Shown here piece by piece: positions 21,368 through 34,109 of a DNA stretch of 64,000 nucleotides (position 1 is the stretch's first letter; the number at the start of each line of letters is the position of its first letter). The DNA is from Paraburkholderia dinghuensis (GTDB taxonomy: Bacteria > Pseudomonadota > Gammaproteobacteria > Burkholderiales > Burkholderiaceae). The position numbers and the translations under genes were made by a program. The notes beneath the pieces are model-generated. The model ran no database searches and was not told the origin of the DNA. It saw only the letters and a program-made list of their open reading frames with translations. The stretch lies in contig NZ_RQIS01000004.1 in the NCBI RefSeq assembly GCF_003837865.1, positions 186,001 to 250,000 of the forward strand. Reading direction: 5' to 3'.

Positions 21368-22588
21368 TCAGGCGAGCGAGCGGCAGAAATCGACGATGCG
21401 TTGTGCACCCTCGATACATTCCTCGACGTCGGCGACGAGCGCCATGCGGACGAAATTCTGGCCCGGATTCGCACCGTGCGCGGTGCGGGCCAGATAGGAG
21501 CCCGGCAGGACCGTCACATTATAGTCGGCGTAGAGGCGCTGGGCGAACGCGGTATCGGAGAGTCCGGTGCGCGAGACGTTCGCCCAGAGGTAGAACGCGG
21601 CGTCAGGCAGACGCACGTCCAGCACCTCGGCGAGCATCGGCGTAACCGTCGAAAACTTCTGCACGTACTTCGCGCGGTTCTCGCGCACGTGTTGCTCGTC
21701 ACCCCACGCGGCGATGCTGGCGGCCTGCCAGACCGGTGACATCGCCGAACCGTGGTAGGTGCGGTAGAGGAGGAAGCGCTTGAGGATCGCGGCGTCGCCG
21801 GCGACGAAGCCCGATCGCATGCCTGGCACATTCGACCGCTTCGAGAGACTCGACAGCATCACGAGGCGCTCGAAACCGCGGCCAAGGCGGTGCGCCGCCT
21901 CGAGCCCGCCGAGCGGCGGCAACGCTTCGTCGAAGTAAATTTCGGAGTAGCACTCGTCGGAGGCGATAACGAAGCCGTAGCGGTCGGACAGCGCGAAGAG
22001 CTCGCGCCAGTCGTCGAGCGTGAGCACGGCGCCCGTCGGGTTGCCCGGCGAGCAGACGTAGAGCAACTGCGTGCGTGCCCAGACGTCTTCGGGCACCTGC
22101 GAATAATCGCAGGCGTAGTTGCGGGCCGGATCGCTGTTCACGAAGTACGGCTCGGCGCCCGCGAGCAGCGCCGCACCCTCGTAGATCTGGTAGAACGGGT
22201 TCGGGCAGAGTACGATCGCGCGTCTGGCCGGATCTTTCACACCCGCGGACGGATCCACGACCGCCTGCGCGAGCGCGAACAGCGCCTCGCGCGAGCCCGA
22301 GACCGGCAGCACTTCCGTGTTCGCATCGATGGCAGGCAGCGCATAGCGCGCCTTGACCCAGCTCGCGATGGATTCGCGCAGCGCGGGGGTGCCCGCCGTC
22401 GCGGGATAGACCGAAAGGCCGTCGAGCGAGGCCATCACGGCGTCGCGGATCAGTGCAGGCGTTGGATGTTTCGGTTCGCCGATTCCCAGGCTGATGGGCC
22501 GCAGGCCGGCTTTCGGCGTGACGTCCTTGAAGAGGGCGCGCAGCTTTTCGAAGGGATAGGTCTGAAGGGTGTCGAGTAGCGGATTCAC
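21368..22588 (-). CDS. dapC: Succinyldiaminopimelate transaminase
   Basis: PLP aminotransferase converting N-succinyl-2-amino-6-ketopimelate to succinyl-DAP. The 406-aa class I/II protein has the cofactor lysine in LSSLSKRSNVPGMRSGFVAG, the pyridine-ring Asp region FVIASDECYSEIYFD and SPGNPTGAVLT. Its place directly before dapD supports DapC over a generic aminotransferase. A GTG start at 22588 is chosen because it gives the family N-terminus NPLLDTLQTYPFEKLRALF; the open frame extends to 22723 without similarity. It heads the minus-strand dap cluster. Confidence 0.93.
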   Translation of the reverse strand: MNPLLDTLQTYPFEKLRALFKDVTPKAGLRPISLGIGEPKHPTPALIRDAVMASLDGLSVYPATAGTPALRESIASWVKARYALPAIDANTEVLPVSGSREALFALAQAVVDPSAGVKDPARRAIVLCPNPFYQIYEGAALLAGAEPYFVNSDPARNYACDYSQVPEDVWARTQLLYVCSPGNPTGAVLTLDDWRELFALSDRYGFVIASDECYSEIYFDEALPPLGGLEAAHRLGRGFERLVMLSSLSKRSNVPGMRSGFVAGDAAILKRFLLYRTYHGSAMSPVWQAASIAAWGDEQHVRENRAKYVQKFSTVTPMLAEVLDVRLPDAAFYLWANVSRTGLSDTAFAQRLYADYNVTVLPGSYLARTAHGANPGQNFVRMALVADVEECIEGAQRIVDFCRSLA

Positions 22589-22758
22589 TTGGGCGTCGGA
22601 CGGGCGAGAGCGAAAGACGGGCAGCGGGCGCGCGGGGCTCGTATGCGGTGTGCCGCTGGCGGCGCTCTGCACGGGCAAAGCGCCGGCGCCAAACGGGCAC
22701 GCAACGGGGCACGCAACGCGCATGCTCCGGGCACGCGCCAGGCGGCTGCGAGCGCACG

Positions 22759-22764
22759 ATTATA
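22759..22764 (-). promoter_or_regulatory. Candidate -10 element for the dap cluster
   Basis: TATAAT reads on the minus strand about 170 bases upstream of the dapC start, in an otherwise GC-rich gap. The -35 region at a 17-base spacing is weak, so the assignment rests on the perfect -10 alone. Confidence 0.35.
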
Positions 22765-22910
22765 GCGTGGTGGCGGAGGCGACGCGCCGCCGTACCGCGC
22801 GTTGGCGACACCTGCCTGGCCCGGAGTAGTGCGCTTCGCATCGTTGATGCGGGGGGTCTCCGCCAAGGAAAACGTTCAAGCGAGTTCGAAAGTTTAATGA
22901 GGGAGCAGTA

Positions 22911-22982
22911 ATGCGGTTTTCGACGTATCAGGGGCGCATGAATTGCGACGCGAAGTGCGCGTCGCAGAGGGCCGGGCGATGA
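22911..22982 (+). CDS. 23-codon upstream mini-ORF overlapping the DMT transporter start
   Basis: An ATG at 22911 with a good ribosome binding site, GAGGGAG, about five bases upstream opens a 23-codon frame. It ends in a TGA that overlaps the transporter ATG (ATGA, 22979-22982). The peptide begins MRFSTYQGRMNCDAKC and has no recognisable domain. The strong start signal and exact four-base overlap suggest a leader peptide that couples or controls translation of the transporter. It could also be chance; codon statistics cannot decide at this length. Confidence 0.45.
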   Translation: MRFSTYQGRMNCDAKCASQRAGR

Positions 22983-23998
22983 ATCAGAGCCTGCGGGCCG
23001 GATGGCCGACGCTCGCGATCATGCTCGGCGCGTCAGTGTGGGGCGTCGTCTGGTACCCGCTGCGGATGCTCGCGGCGCTGGGTGTGACGGGCACGGTCGC
23101 GAGCGCGGCGACGAGTGCTGCCGGGTGCGCGTTCGTATTGTTGCTGCGTCGCCGCTCGATCGCGACGGTGCGCTGGCACGGCGTCCTCCCGCTGCTTGGA
23201 CTGGCGGCGGGAGTGACCAATCTGGGCTTCGTCTGGGGTTCGATCCACGGCGAAGTGATGCGTGTGCTGCTGCTGTTCTATCTGACCCCTGCGTGGACCG
23301 CGCTCTTCGCGCATTTTATCCTCGGCGAGCGGTTGACCTGGTCGGGTGCGGCGCTGTCCGCGCTGTCGCTGGCCGGGGCGGTGCTAATGCTGTGGTCGCC
23401 GACGCTCGGCGTGCCGCTGCCCGGCAATGCCGCCGAATGGGCGGGCCTTGCCGGCGGCATGGGCTTTGCGATGAGCAACGTGCTCGTGGTCAAAACGAGC
23501 CGCGTGTTGCCGGATATGAAGCCGGAAATGCGCACGGCCGTGATATTTGGCGGTGCGGCGGTGTTCAGTGCATGCGCGGCGGGCTTTGAGCCGATGGCGG
23601 CCGCCCCCGCCGGGCACCTGCTCACGCGTGCGGCGCTGCTTGTCATGGCGCTCGGCCTCGTGCTCGCGTCGAACAATATGATCGTGCAGTACGGTCTCGC
23701 GCGCGTGCCGGCGAACCGCGCGTCGATCATCATGCTGTTCGAACTCGTTGTCACGGCGCTCACTTCGTGGCTTTTCGCGGGTGAGGTGCCGGGTCCGCGC
23801 GAATGGGCGGGCGGCGGCTGCATCGTGCTCGCGTCGCTTTTGTCGAGCTGGTTGCACCGTACGCGCACCGCGCCGGCCAGGCGCGACGACGACGACCTGG
23901 TCGCGGCCGACGATATTGAAGACATCGACGCCGACTACAGCGGCGCAGCAGGTTCGAGCCCTCGTGGCCACCGGAATGGCGCGCGTGCGATGGTATGA
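22979..23998 (+). CDS. DMT-superfamily (EamA) inner-membrane transporter
   Basis: A 339-aa protein with about ten hydrophobic segments in two EamA repeats, for example LAIMLGASVWGVVWYPLRML at the start and LLFYLTPAWTALFAHFILGE ending the first repeat. The substrate is unknown; EamA proteins move amino acids, drugs or metabolites. A charged Asp/Glu-rich C-terminal tail (DDDDLVAADDIEDIDADY) is unusual for the family. The start was chosen where translation couples to an upstream mini-ORF. It is divergent from dapC and 160 bases ahead of smc. Confidence 0.85.
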   Translation: MNQSLRAGWPTLAIMLGASVWGVVWYPLRMLAALGVTGTVASAATSAAGCAFVLLLRRRSIATVRWHGVLPLLGLAAGVTNLGFVWGSIHGEVMRVLLLFYLTPAWTALFAHFILGERLTWSGAALSALSLAGAVLMLWSPTLGVPLPGNAAEWAGLAGGMGFAMSNVLVVKTSRVLPDMKPEMRTAVIFGGAAVFSACAAGFEPMAAAPAGHLLTRAALLVMALGLVLASNNMIVQYGLARVPANRASIIMLFELVVTALTSWLFAGEVPGPREWAGGGCIVLASLLSSWLHRTRTAPARRDDDDLVAADDIEDIDADYSGAAGSSPRGHRNGARAMV

Positions 23999-24158
23999 TT
24001 GCCGCTAATTCTCGCCGCGCAGCGCACGTGGACGTGCACCGCAAGGTGAGCCGTGGCGGCTGCCCAGTGCGCGTTCCGTCGCCGGGCAATTGCGCCGGGG
24101 CGTGGCCTGCAGCACGGGCGGTCCCGTTCACTCTCCCTATTCAAACAGCGATATCGCC

Positions 24159-27100
24159 GTGCGTCTGACCTCGATTAAGCTCGCTGGCTTCAAATCATTC
24201 GTCGATCCCACGCATTTTCAGGTTCCGGGCCAGCTCGTTGGCGTGGTCGGGCCGAATGGCTGTGGGAAGTCCAACATCATCGACGCAGTGCGCTGGGTGC
24301 TCGGCGAATCCCGCGCATCCGAGCTGCGCGGCGAATCGATGCAGGACGTCATCTTCAACGGCTCGACTGCGCGCAAGCCAGGCAGCCGCGCGAGCGTCGA
24401 ACTCGTGTTCGACAACGCGGACGGTCGCGCCGCCGGACAGTGGGGCCAGTATGCGGAGATCGCCGTCAAGCGCGTGCTGACGCGTGACGGGACGTCGAGT
24501 TACTACATCAACAACCTGCCCGCGCGCCGACGCGATATCCAGGACATCTTTCTCGGCACGGGCCTCGGGCCTCGGGCCTACGCGATCATCGGTCAGGGCA
24601 TGATCGCGCGCATCATCGAAGCGAAGCCTGAAGAGCTGCGCGTGTTCCTCGAAGAAGCGGCGGGTGTGTCGAAGTACAAGGAACGCCGCCGCGAGACGGA
24701 GAACCGTCTGCATGACACGCGTGAGAACCTCACGCGTGTCGAGGACATCGTGCGCGAGCTTTCGACGAACCTCGAGAAGCTTGAAGGTCAGGCCATCGTC
24801 GCGACGAAGTTCCGCGAACTGCAGGCGGATGGGGAGGAAAAGCAGCGCCTCCTGTGGCTGTTGCGCAAGAACGAGGCGGGAAGCGAGCAGGAGCGCCAGC
24901 AGCGTGCCATCGAACAGGCGCAGATCGACCTTGAGCGCCAGATGGCGCAACTGCGCGAGGTCGAGGCGCAGCTCGAGACGCTGCGCGTCGCGCATTACGC
25001 CGCGAGCGACGCGACGCAGGGTGCGCAGGGCGCCCTCTACGAGGCGAATGCCGAGGTGAGCCGCCTCGAAGCCGAGATCAAGTTCATCGTCGAGTCGCGC
25101 AATCGTGTGCAGGCGCAGATCGCGGCGCTTACTGCGCAACGCGAGCAATGGCAGTCGCAGGCGCAGAAGTCGCAAGACGACATCGAGGAAGCCGAAGAAC
25201 AGTTGGCGATCGCGGAAGAAAAGGCCGCGGTGGCAGAAGAAGATGCGGCCGCGAAGCAGGACGCGCTGCCCGCGCTCGAGGCCCGCTGGCGCGATGCGCA
25301 GGGCGGCCTTAACGACGAGCGCGGAGCAATTGCGCAAACCGAACAGGCGTTGAAGCTTGAGGCAGCGCATCAGCGCAACGCCGACCAGATGCTGCAGCAA
25401 CTGCAGCAGCGTCACGAGCGACTGAAGGCTGAAGCAGGCGGACTCGACGCACCGGACGAAGCGCAACTGGAAGAGTTGCGTATGCAACTGGCCGAGCAGG
25501 AGGAAGTCCTGCGCGACGCGCAAGAGCGGTTGTCGGAGGCGCAGGACGCGCTGCCGCGTCTCGAAGACGAACGCCGCGCCGCGCATGAGCGCGTGCAGGC
25601 GGAGAGCGCGCAGATTCACCAGCTCGAAGCACGCCTTGCGGCGCTCAAGCAGTTGCAGGAGAACGTGCAGACCGAAGGCAAGATCCAGCCCTGGCTCGAC
25701 CGTCACGAGCTGGGTGCGCTGCCGCGCCTGTGGAAGAAGCTGCATGTCGAGGCGGGCTGGGAAACCGCACTTGAAGCGGCGCTGCGCGAGCGTCTCGCGG
25801 CGCTCGAGGTGTCGAACCTCGACTGGGTGAAGGCATTCGCCAGCGACGCGCCGCCCGCCAAGCTCGCGTTCTACGCGCCGCCCGCCGCGGCTCAACCGGC
25901 GAGTGCGTCCGCGGGCCTCACATCGTTGCTGTCGCTCGTGCGAATCGACGATGCCGGTCTGCGCGCGGTGTTGTCCGAATGGCTTGGTTCGACATTCGTT
26001 GCGGCCGACCTTTCCGAAGCGCTGGCACAGCGTGCGCAGTTGCCGTCGGGCGGTACCTTCGTCGTGAAGGCTGGCCACATGGTGACGCGAGTGGGCGTAC
26101 AGCTTTACGCGGCCGATTCCGAACAGGCCGGCATGCTCGCACGTCAGCAGGAAATCGAGAATCTGACGCGCCAGGTGCGCGCGCAGGCACTTCTCGCCGA
26201 CGATGCGCGTGCGGCAGCGATCCGTGCCGACGCTGTCCACACACAGGCCGCGCAGGTGCTCACAGAAGTGCGCCAGCAGGCCGAGCGCGCAACACAGCGC
26301 GTGCACGCCCTGCAGATGGACGTGCTGAAGCTGACCCAGGCGCACGAACGCTACACCGCACGCAGCACGCAGATTCGCGAGGAGCAGGGCGAGATCGCGG
26401 CACAGATCGACGAGCAGCGCGCGTTGCGCGCGGAGTCGGAAGCAAACTTCGAGCGTCACGACGGCGAACTGGCTGAACTTCAGGCTCGTTTCGAGGACAA
26501 CCAGCTGGCGTTCGAAGCGCTCGACGAAGAACTGGGCGCAGCGCGCAATGCGGCCCGTGATCTCGAACGTGCCGCGGGCGATGCGCGCTTTGCTGCGCGC
26601 AATATGGCGAACCGCATCGAGGAACTGCGACGCAACATCCAGGTGGCACACGACCAAAGCGAGCGTGTCGCTGCGTCGCTGGAAGATGCACGTGCCGAAC
26701 TGGAAACGATCAACGAGCAGACCGCGCATACTGGCCTGCAGGATGCACTCGAGATCCGGACGCAGAAAGAGGCATTGCTGCGCGTGGCGCGTGCCGAGCT
26801 CGACGACCTCAGTGCGAAGCTGCGCCAGGCCGACGAGACACGCCTTACCGCAGAACGCGCGCTGCAGCCGTTGCGAGACCGCATCACGGAATTGCAGTTG
26901 AAGGAGCAAGCAGCCCGTCTGAACGGCGAGCAGTTCGTCGAACAACTTCAGGCGGCAGGCGTCGACGAAGCGGCACTGCAGGAGAAGCTCACGCCGGACA
27001 TGAAGCCGTCGTATCTGCAGGGCGAAGTCACGCGCATCAACAATGCGATCACGGCGCTCGGCCCGGTGAACATGGCGGCCCTCGACGAGCTCGCGGCGGC

Positions 27101-27677
27101 GACGGAGCGCAAGACCTTCCTTGACGCACAGTCTGCCGACCTCACGAGCGCGATTGAAACCCTCGAGGACGCGATCCACAAGATCGATCAGGAAACGCGT
27201 ACGCTGCTTCAAGGCACGTTCGACGAAGTGAACCACCATTTCGGCGAACTGTTCCCGCGTCTCTTCGGTGGCGGCCAGGCGAAGCTCATCATGACGGGCG
27301 ACGAAATTCTCGATGCGGGCGTGCAGGTCATGGCGCAGCCGCCGGGTAAGAAGAACTCGACGATTCACCTGCTGTCCGGCGGCGAGAAGGCGCTCACGGC
27401 GACTGCCCTGGTGTTTGCGATGTTCCAGCTGAATCCGGCGCCGTTCTGTCTGCTGGACGAAGTGGACGCGCCGCTCGACGATGCGAACACCGAGCGTTTC
27501 GCGAACCTCGTGCGGGCGATGTCGGACAAGACGCAGTTCCTGTTCATCTCGCACAACAAGATTGCGATGGAAATGGCCCAGCAGCTTATCGGCGTGACGA
27601 TGCAGGAGCAGGGCGTGTCCCGTATCGTCGCGGTCGACATGGAAACGGCGGCAGGTTTCGCACAAAATACGGTCTGA
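24159..27677 (+). CDS. smc: Chromosome segregation ATPase SMC
   Basis: Condensin subunit that loops and organises the chromosome. The 1172-aa protein has Walker A GVVGPNGCGKSN (about residues 29-39), long coiled coils rich in Glu/Gln/Ala/Arg (about 170-500 and 670-1020), a central hinge around 520-640, the ABC signature HLLSGGEKALTATAL and Walker B LLDEVDAPLDDANTERF near residue 1100. A GTG start (VRLTSIKLAGFKSF) is chosen because it gives the family N-terminus; no clear ribosome binding site precedes it. The partners scpA and scpB are not in this window. Confidence 0.96.
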   Translation: MRLTSIKLAGFKSFVDPTHFQVPGQLVGVVGPNGCGKSNIIDAVRWVLGESRASELRGESMQDVIFNGSTARKPGSRASVELVFDNADGRAAGQWGQYAEIAVKRVLTRDGTSSYYINNLPARRRDIQDIFLGTGLGPRAYAIIGQGMIARIIEAKPEELRVFLEEAAGVSKYKERRRETENRLHDTRENLTRVEDIVRELSTNLEKLEGQAIVATKFRELQADGEEKQRLLWLLRKNEAGSEQERQQRAIEQAQIDLERQMAQLREVEAQLETLRVAHYAASDATQGAQGALYEANAEVSRLEAEIKFIVESRNRVQAQIAALTAQREQWQSQAQKSQDDIEEAEEQLAIAEEKAAVAEEDAAAKQDALPALEARWRDAQGGLNDERGAIAQTEQALKLEAAHQRNADQMLQQLQQRHERLKAEAGGLDAPDEAQLEELRMQLAEQEEVLRDAQERLSEAQDALPRLEDERRAAHERVQAESAQIHQLEARLAALKQLQENVQTEGKIQPWLDRHELGALPRLWKKLHVEAGWETALEAALRERLAALEVSNLDWVKAFASDAPPAKLAFYAPPAAAQPASASAGLTSLLSLVRIDDAGLRAVLSEWLGSTFVAADLSEALAQRAQLPSGGTFVVKAGHMVTRVGVQLYAADSEQAGMLARQQEIENLTRQVRAQALLADDARAAAIRADAVHTQAAQVLTEVRQQAERATQRVHALQMDVLKLTQAHERYTARSTQIREEQGEIAAQIDEQRALRAESEANFERHDGELAELQARFEDNQLAFEALDEELGAARNAARDLERAAGDARFAARNMANRIEELRRNIQVAHDQSERVAASLEDARAELETINEQTAHTGLQDALEIRTQKEALLRVARAELDDLSAKLRQADETRLTAERALQPLRDRITELQLKEQAARLNGEQFVEQLQAAGVDEAALQEKLTPDMKPSYLQGEVTRINNAITALGPVNMAALDELAAATERKTFLDAQSADLTSAIETLEDAIHKIDQETRTLLQGTFDEVNHHFGELFPRLFGGGQAKLIMTGDEILDAGVQVMAQPPGKKNSTIHLLSGGEKALTATALVFAMFQLNPAPFCLLDEVDAPLDDANTERFANLVRAMSDKTQFLFISHNKIAMEMAQQLIGVTMQEQGVSRIVAVDMETAAGFAQNTV

Positions 27678-27803
27678 AGGTCGGTGTGCGACACACGAGG
27701 GACGGCGCCGGACGAAAGGCCGCCGCCTCGTGCGTCGTGAACGCAACGCATGCGGGTCGCGCTGGTGGCGCGCCGCTGGACAAGAATTGCTGATGGAGCA
27801 TGC

Positions 27804-29063
27804 ATGGACGAGTTGACTCTCGGGTTGATCGGCGCGGGTGCCGTGGTGGTCGGGGGCGTGGTGGTTTACAACGCGTGGCAGGGCGCCCGAGTGCGCCGGC
27901 GCATGCCGCGTCCAATGCCCGAGGAAGCCGCCGAAGCGCCGCTGCGCGACGATCTCGAAGAGCAGAGCCCATTCATTGAGCCGGCGCGTGCATCGTCGCG
28001 GCGCGAGCCGTCGCTCGGGGACGGCGTTACCGACGATCGCGTCGAACCCGGCTTCGGCACGGTAGCGCCACTCGATACGCCGGCCGACATCCAGGCCGAA
28101 AACACGTCGCCGAATGGTTTCCTCAGTGCCGAGTCCGAGTCCGGGTCGGCTGACACGGCGGGCGCCGCGCCGGTGGCCGAGCCCGAAGAGGCCGAACGTG
28201 TCGAGCCGGTTCTTCCGGCGGCAACCACGATTTCGTCGGCTCCGCCAGCGGTCGTCGATCGCCGGATCGATTGCATCGTGCCGATCCGCCTGACCGCACC
28301 GATGGCCGGTGAGCGCGTGATCCCGCTCGCCCAGCGCCTGCGTCGCGCGGGCAGCAAGCCGGTGCACATCGAAGGCAAGCCTGAAGGCGGTGACGGTTGG
28401 GAGCTGCTGCAAAACGGCGTGCGCTACGAAGAGCTGCGCGCTGCGGCCCAGCTCGCCAATCGCAACGGCCCGCTCAACGAACTGGAGTTTTCGGAATTCG
28501 TGACGGGCGTTCAGCAGTTCGCCGATGCGCTTGATGCTGCGCCTGAATTCCCAGACATGATCGAAACCGTTTCGATGGCGCGCGAACTTGACGGTTTCGC
28601 CGCGCAATGCGACGCACAACTTTCGATCAACGTGTTGTCGGACGGCGCGCCGTGGTCGGCGAACTACGTGCAGGCCGTGGCCGCGCAAGATGGCCTGCTG
28701 CTCTCGCGGGACGGCACGCGGTTCGTGAAGCTCGACGCGAAGCAGAGCCCGGTGTTTATGTTGCAGTTCGGCGACACCAACTTCCTGCGTGACGACCTCA
28801 CGTATAAGGGCGGCCAGATGATCACCCTGATTCTCGACGTGCCGGTCGCCGACGAAGACATCCTGCCGTTTCGCCTCATGTGCGACTATGCCAGGTCGCT
28901 CGCTGAGCGAATCGGCGGCCGTGTGGTCGATGACCAGCGCAGGCCGTTGCCGGAATCGGTGCTTCAGTCCATCGACAAGCAACTCATGACGCTCTACGCA
29001 AAGCTCGAGCAGGCCGGCATTCCGGCGGGCTCGCCTGCTACGCGGCGACTCTTTAGCCAGTAA
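27804..29063 (+). CDS. zipA: Cell division protein ZipA-like
   Basis: The 419-aa protein has an N-terminal membrane anchor (TLGLIGAGAVVVGGVVVYNAW), a basic stretch, a long Pro/Glu/Ala-rich linker (about 45-170) and a C-terminal FtsZ-binding-like domain with DGAPWSANYVQAVAAQDGLL, FVKLDAKQSPVFMLQFGDT and MITLILDVPVADED. This fits ZipA, which tethers FtsZ to the membrane. Its position between smc and ligA is the usual place for betaproteobacterial zipA. Similarity to E. coli ZipA is limited to the architecture and C-terminal fold, so activity is inferred. Confidence 0.85.
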   Translation: MDELTLGLIGAGAVVVGGVVVYNAWQGARVRRRMPRPMPEEAAEAPLRDDLEEQSPFIEPARASSRREPSLGDGVTDDRVEPGFGTVAPLDTPADIQAENTSPNGFLSAESESGSADTAGAAPVAEPEEAERVEPVLPAATTISSAPPAVVDRRIDCIVPIRLTAPMAGERVIPLAQRLRRAGSKPVHIEGKPEGGDGWELLQNGVRYEELRAAAQLANRNGPLNELEFSEFVTGVQQFADALDAAPEFPDMIETVSMARELDGFAAQCDAQLSINVLSDGAPWSANYVQAVAAQDGLLLSRDGTRFVKLDAKQSPVFMLQFGDTNFLRDDLTYKGGQMITLILDVPVADEDILPFRLMCDYARSLAERIGGRVVDDQRRPLPESVLQSIDKQLMTLYAKLEQAGIPAGSPATRRLFSQ

Positions 29064-31977
<2,914 letters not shown>

Positions 31978-31978
<1 letters not shown>

Positions 31979-32012
31979 GTAAAAACGGGAGCTTGGTGCT
32001 CCCGTTTTTACT
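31978..32012. terminator. Bidirectional intrinsic terminator between def and rluB
   Basis: A 15-bp perfect stem, AGTAAAAACGGGAGC and GCTCCCGTTTTTACT, with loop TTGGT. It has A5 on one side and T5 on the other, so it works for both convergent genes. It begins at the last base of the def stop codon. Confidence 0.95.
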
Positions 32013-32050
32013 TGTGCGATGCCTGCGTACCCGCTCACCGCGGGTGCGAT

Positions 32051-34108
32051 TCAGAACGATTCGTCGGGTGTCAGATAGCGCCACTGGCCTTGCGGGAGTG
32101 CGCCCAGCAGCACCCGGCCCATCCGTACGCGCTTGAGGCCGACCACCTTCAGCCCCACCAGCTCGCACATGCGGCGGATCTGCCGCTTCTTGCCTTCGCG
32201 CAACACGAAACGCAGTTGCTCGCCGTTTTGCCAGCTCACCATCGCGGGCTTGAGCGGTACATCGTCCAGCGACAGGCCGTGACGCAGCTTCGCGAGAAGT
32301 TCGGCAGGGAACTGCTGGTCTATGTCGCTTTCGAGTTCGTTGTAGGTCACACGCACGAGGTATTCCTTGTCGATGTCCGACTGCTCGCCGATCAGCTGTT
32401 TCGCGACACGGCCGTCCTGGGTCAGCACGAGCAGGCCGGTCGAATCGATGTCAAGGCGTCCCGCTGGTGCAAGCGTGCGCAGATGCAGCGGCGAAAAACG
32501 GATGCCGGAACGATCGCCGTCCCACTGATTGCCCGCCGTGACGAGCGTGGCTGCGGGCGGATAGCCGTCCTCGGCCTGGCCCGAGACGTAGCCTACCGGC
32601 TTGTGCAGCAGGATCGTCACCTGGCGTGCCTGTGCGGCGCGGGCAGCTGGGTCGATCTCGATCTGTTGGTCGGGCGTCACTTTCGCGCCGAGCGTGTCGA
32701 TACGCTCGCCGTCGACGAGAACCCAGCCCTTCTCGATCCACTCGTCTGCCTCGCGGCGCGAGCACAGACCCAGTTCCGACATCCGCTTCGACAGGCGCAG
32801 GGAACCGGTTGCGTCGGCGCCCGTGTGGGGCGTGCGGCGCGGTGCAGCGGCCTCAGTCGACTCAACGGGCGGACGGCGCCCAGCGTGCTCGTCCTGTTTC
32901 ACCCGCGTCGCGATTTTGCGCACGGGGGCGTCATCGAAGCTGCGTCGCGCGCGCGGTCCTGCGCCTTCGCGGTTGGCGGTATCGCGACGGCGTGCCGGGG
33001 TATCGTTGCCGTCGCGCGGCGCGGCCTTTGCCGGCCGCGCGAAGCTGCGTTCTTCTCGGGCGGGGCGCTCGGAGCTCGTGCGTCGCGTGCCTTCGTCGCG
33101 GGGGCGGCGGTTTTCCGCTGTGCCGTATTCACGCCGTGGCGCGGAGCCGGGTGCTTTACGCTCGCCGAACGTGCGCTTGCCTTCATCGGAGCCTTCGGCG
33201 CGCGGACGCGCCGGACGACGTTCGCTACTGAAGCCGTCACTGCGCGCGCGCGTTGGGCGCCGTTCGTCGCTGTAGCTTCCGCTGTGTGGGCGTGCCGGAC
33301 GTCGTTCATCGCCGACGCTTTCGCTGCGTGCGCGTGCCGGACGGCGTTCGTCGCCGAAGCCTTCGCTGCGCGGGCGTGCCGGACGGCGTTCGTCGCCGAA
33401 GCCTTCGCTGCGCGGGCGTGCCGGACGGCGTTCGTCGCCGAAGCCTTCGCTGCGTGCGCGTGGCGGACGGCGTTCGTCGCCGAAGCCTTCGCTGCGTGCG
33501 CGTGCCGGACGTCGTTCATCGCCGAAGCCTTCGCTGCGTGTGCGTGCTGGACGGCGTTCATCGCCGGAGTTTTCGCTGCGTGGGCGTGCCGGACGTCGCT
33601 CATCGCCGAAGCCTTCGCTGCGTGCACGCGCCGGACGGCGTTCGTCGCCGTCCCCACGCCGCGCCGGCCGTTCGTCGCGGTCCCACGACCGCGTAGCGCG
33701 CGGTGCGTCCGCATCACGTGCTGCGCCCGGCCGCCGGTGCTCGCCCGTATGTCCATCGCCTGTACGTGGTGCTCTCGCTCCCGCTGGTTTGCCGCCGAAG
33801 CCGCCCGCTTTGCCGCCGCGTGCCGTGCCGTCGGCGGGTTTGCCGTACGCAGAACCTGAAGTCCGCGCCGGGCGGCTCGTCGTATCGCGTTCGCGCGACA
33901 CTCCTGACCTGGCACCGGCGCGTTCAGTCGCTCGATTCTCACCACGCGCGAGCGCGGGCTTTGTCGACGTCTTCGCCTCGGGCGCCGGGCTCGCGGCTTT
34001 GCGGACCGGCTTACGCGCGGTCGTACTGCCGGGGCGGACGGGGGCGCGCTCGGACGTGGTCGGGCGCGGGTGCTTCGCTGTGAGTCTGGCTCGGGTGGAC
34101 ATGGTCAT
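32051..34108 (-). CDS. rluB: 23S rRNA pseudouridine synthase RluB with long repetitive N-terminal extension
   Basis: Makes pseudouridine at position 2605 of 23S rRNA (E. coli numbering). The catalytic part is the last 260 residues or so: an S4 RNA-binding domain ([20 protein letters not shown]), the catalytic Asp in [19 protein letters not shown], and KEYLVRV. The remaining roughly 420 N-terminal residues are highly basic, Arg/Pro/Gly/Ser-rich and disordered, and include about ten tandem 14-residue repeats (see 33235-33661). E. coli RluB carries an extension at its C-terminus instead. Two in-frame ATGs (34108, 34102) are possible; neither has a clear ribosome binding site, and the glnD stop lies one base upstream, so translation is probably coupled. 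Confidence 0.92.
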   Translation of the reverse strand: MTMSTRARLTAKHPRPTTSERAPVRPGSTTARKPVRKAASPAPEAKTSTKPALARGENRATERAGARSGVSRERDTTSRPARTSGSAYGKPADGTARGGKAGGFGGKPAGARAPRTGDGHTGEHRRPGAARDADAPRATRSWDRDERPARRGDGDERRPARARSEGFGDERRPARPRSENSGDERRPARTRSEGFGDERRPARARSEGFGDERRPPRARSEGFGDERRPARPRSEGFGDERRPARPRSEGFGDERRPARARSESVGDERRPARPHSGSYSDERRPTRARSDGFSSERRPARPRAEGSDEGKRTFGERKAPGSAPRREYGTAENRRPRDEGTRRTSSERPAREERSFARPAKAAPRDGNDTPARRRDTANREGAGPRARRSFDDAPVRKIATRVKQDEHAGRRPPVESTEAAAPRRTPHTGADATGSLRLSKRMSELGLCSRREADEWIEKGWVLVDGERIDTLGAKVTPDQQIEIDPAARAAQARQVTILLHKPVGYVSGQAEDGYPPAATLVTAGNQWDGDRSGIRFSPLHLRTLAPAGRLDIDSTGLLVLTQDGRVAKQLIGEQSDIDKEYLVRVTYNELESDIDQQFPAELLAKLRHGLSLDDVPLKPAMVSWQNGEQLRFVLREGKKRQIRRMCELVGLKVVGLKRVRMGRVLLGALPQGQWRYLTPDESF
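33235..33661 (-). repeat. About ten tandem 42-bp repeats inside rluB
   Basis: The unit encodes [14 protein letters not shown] or close variants ([28 protein letters not shown]). Central copies differ by only a few bases, while outer copies are more degenerate, as expected for expansion and contraction by slippage or unequal recombination. The period is exactly 42 bp, so changes in copy number keep the reading frame. Confidence 0.9.
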
Positions 34109-34109
34109 T

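Noticed and set aside
33235-33661. CRISPR-like array
   Set aside because: The 42-bp units are contiguous without unique spacers and are translated in frame as part of RluB.
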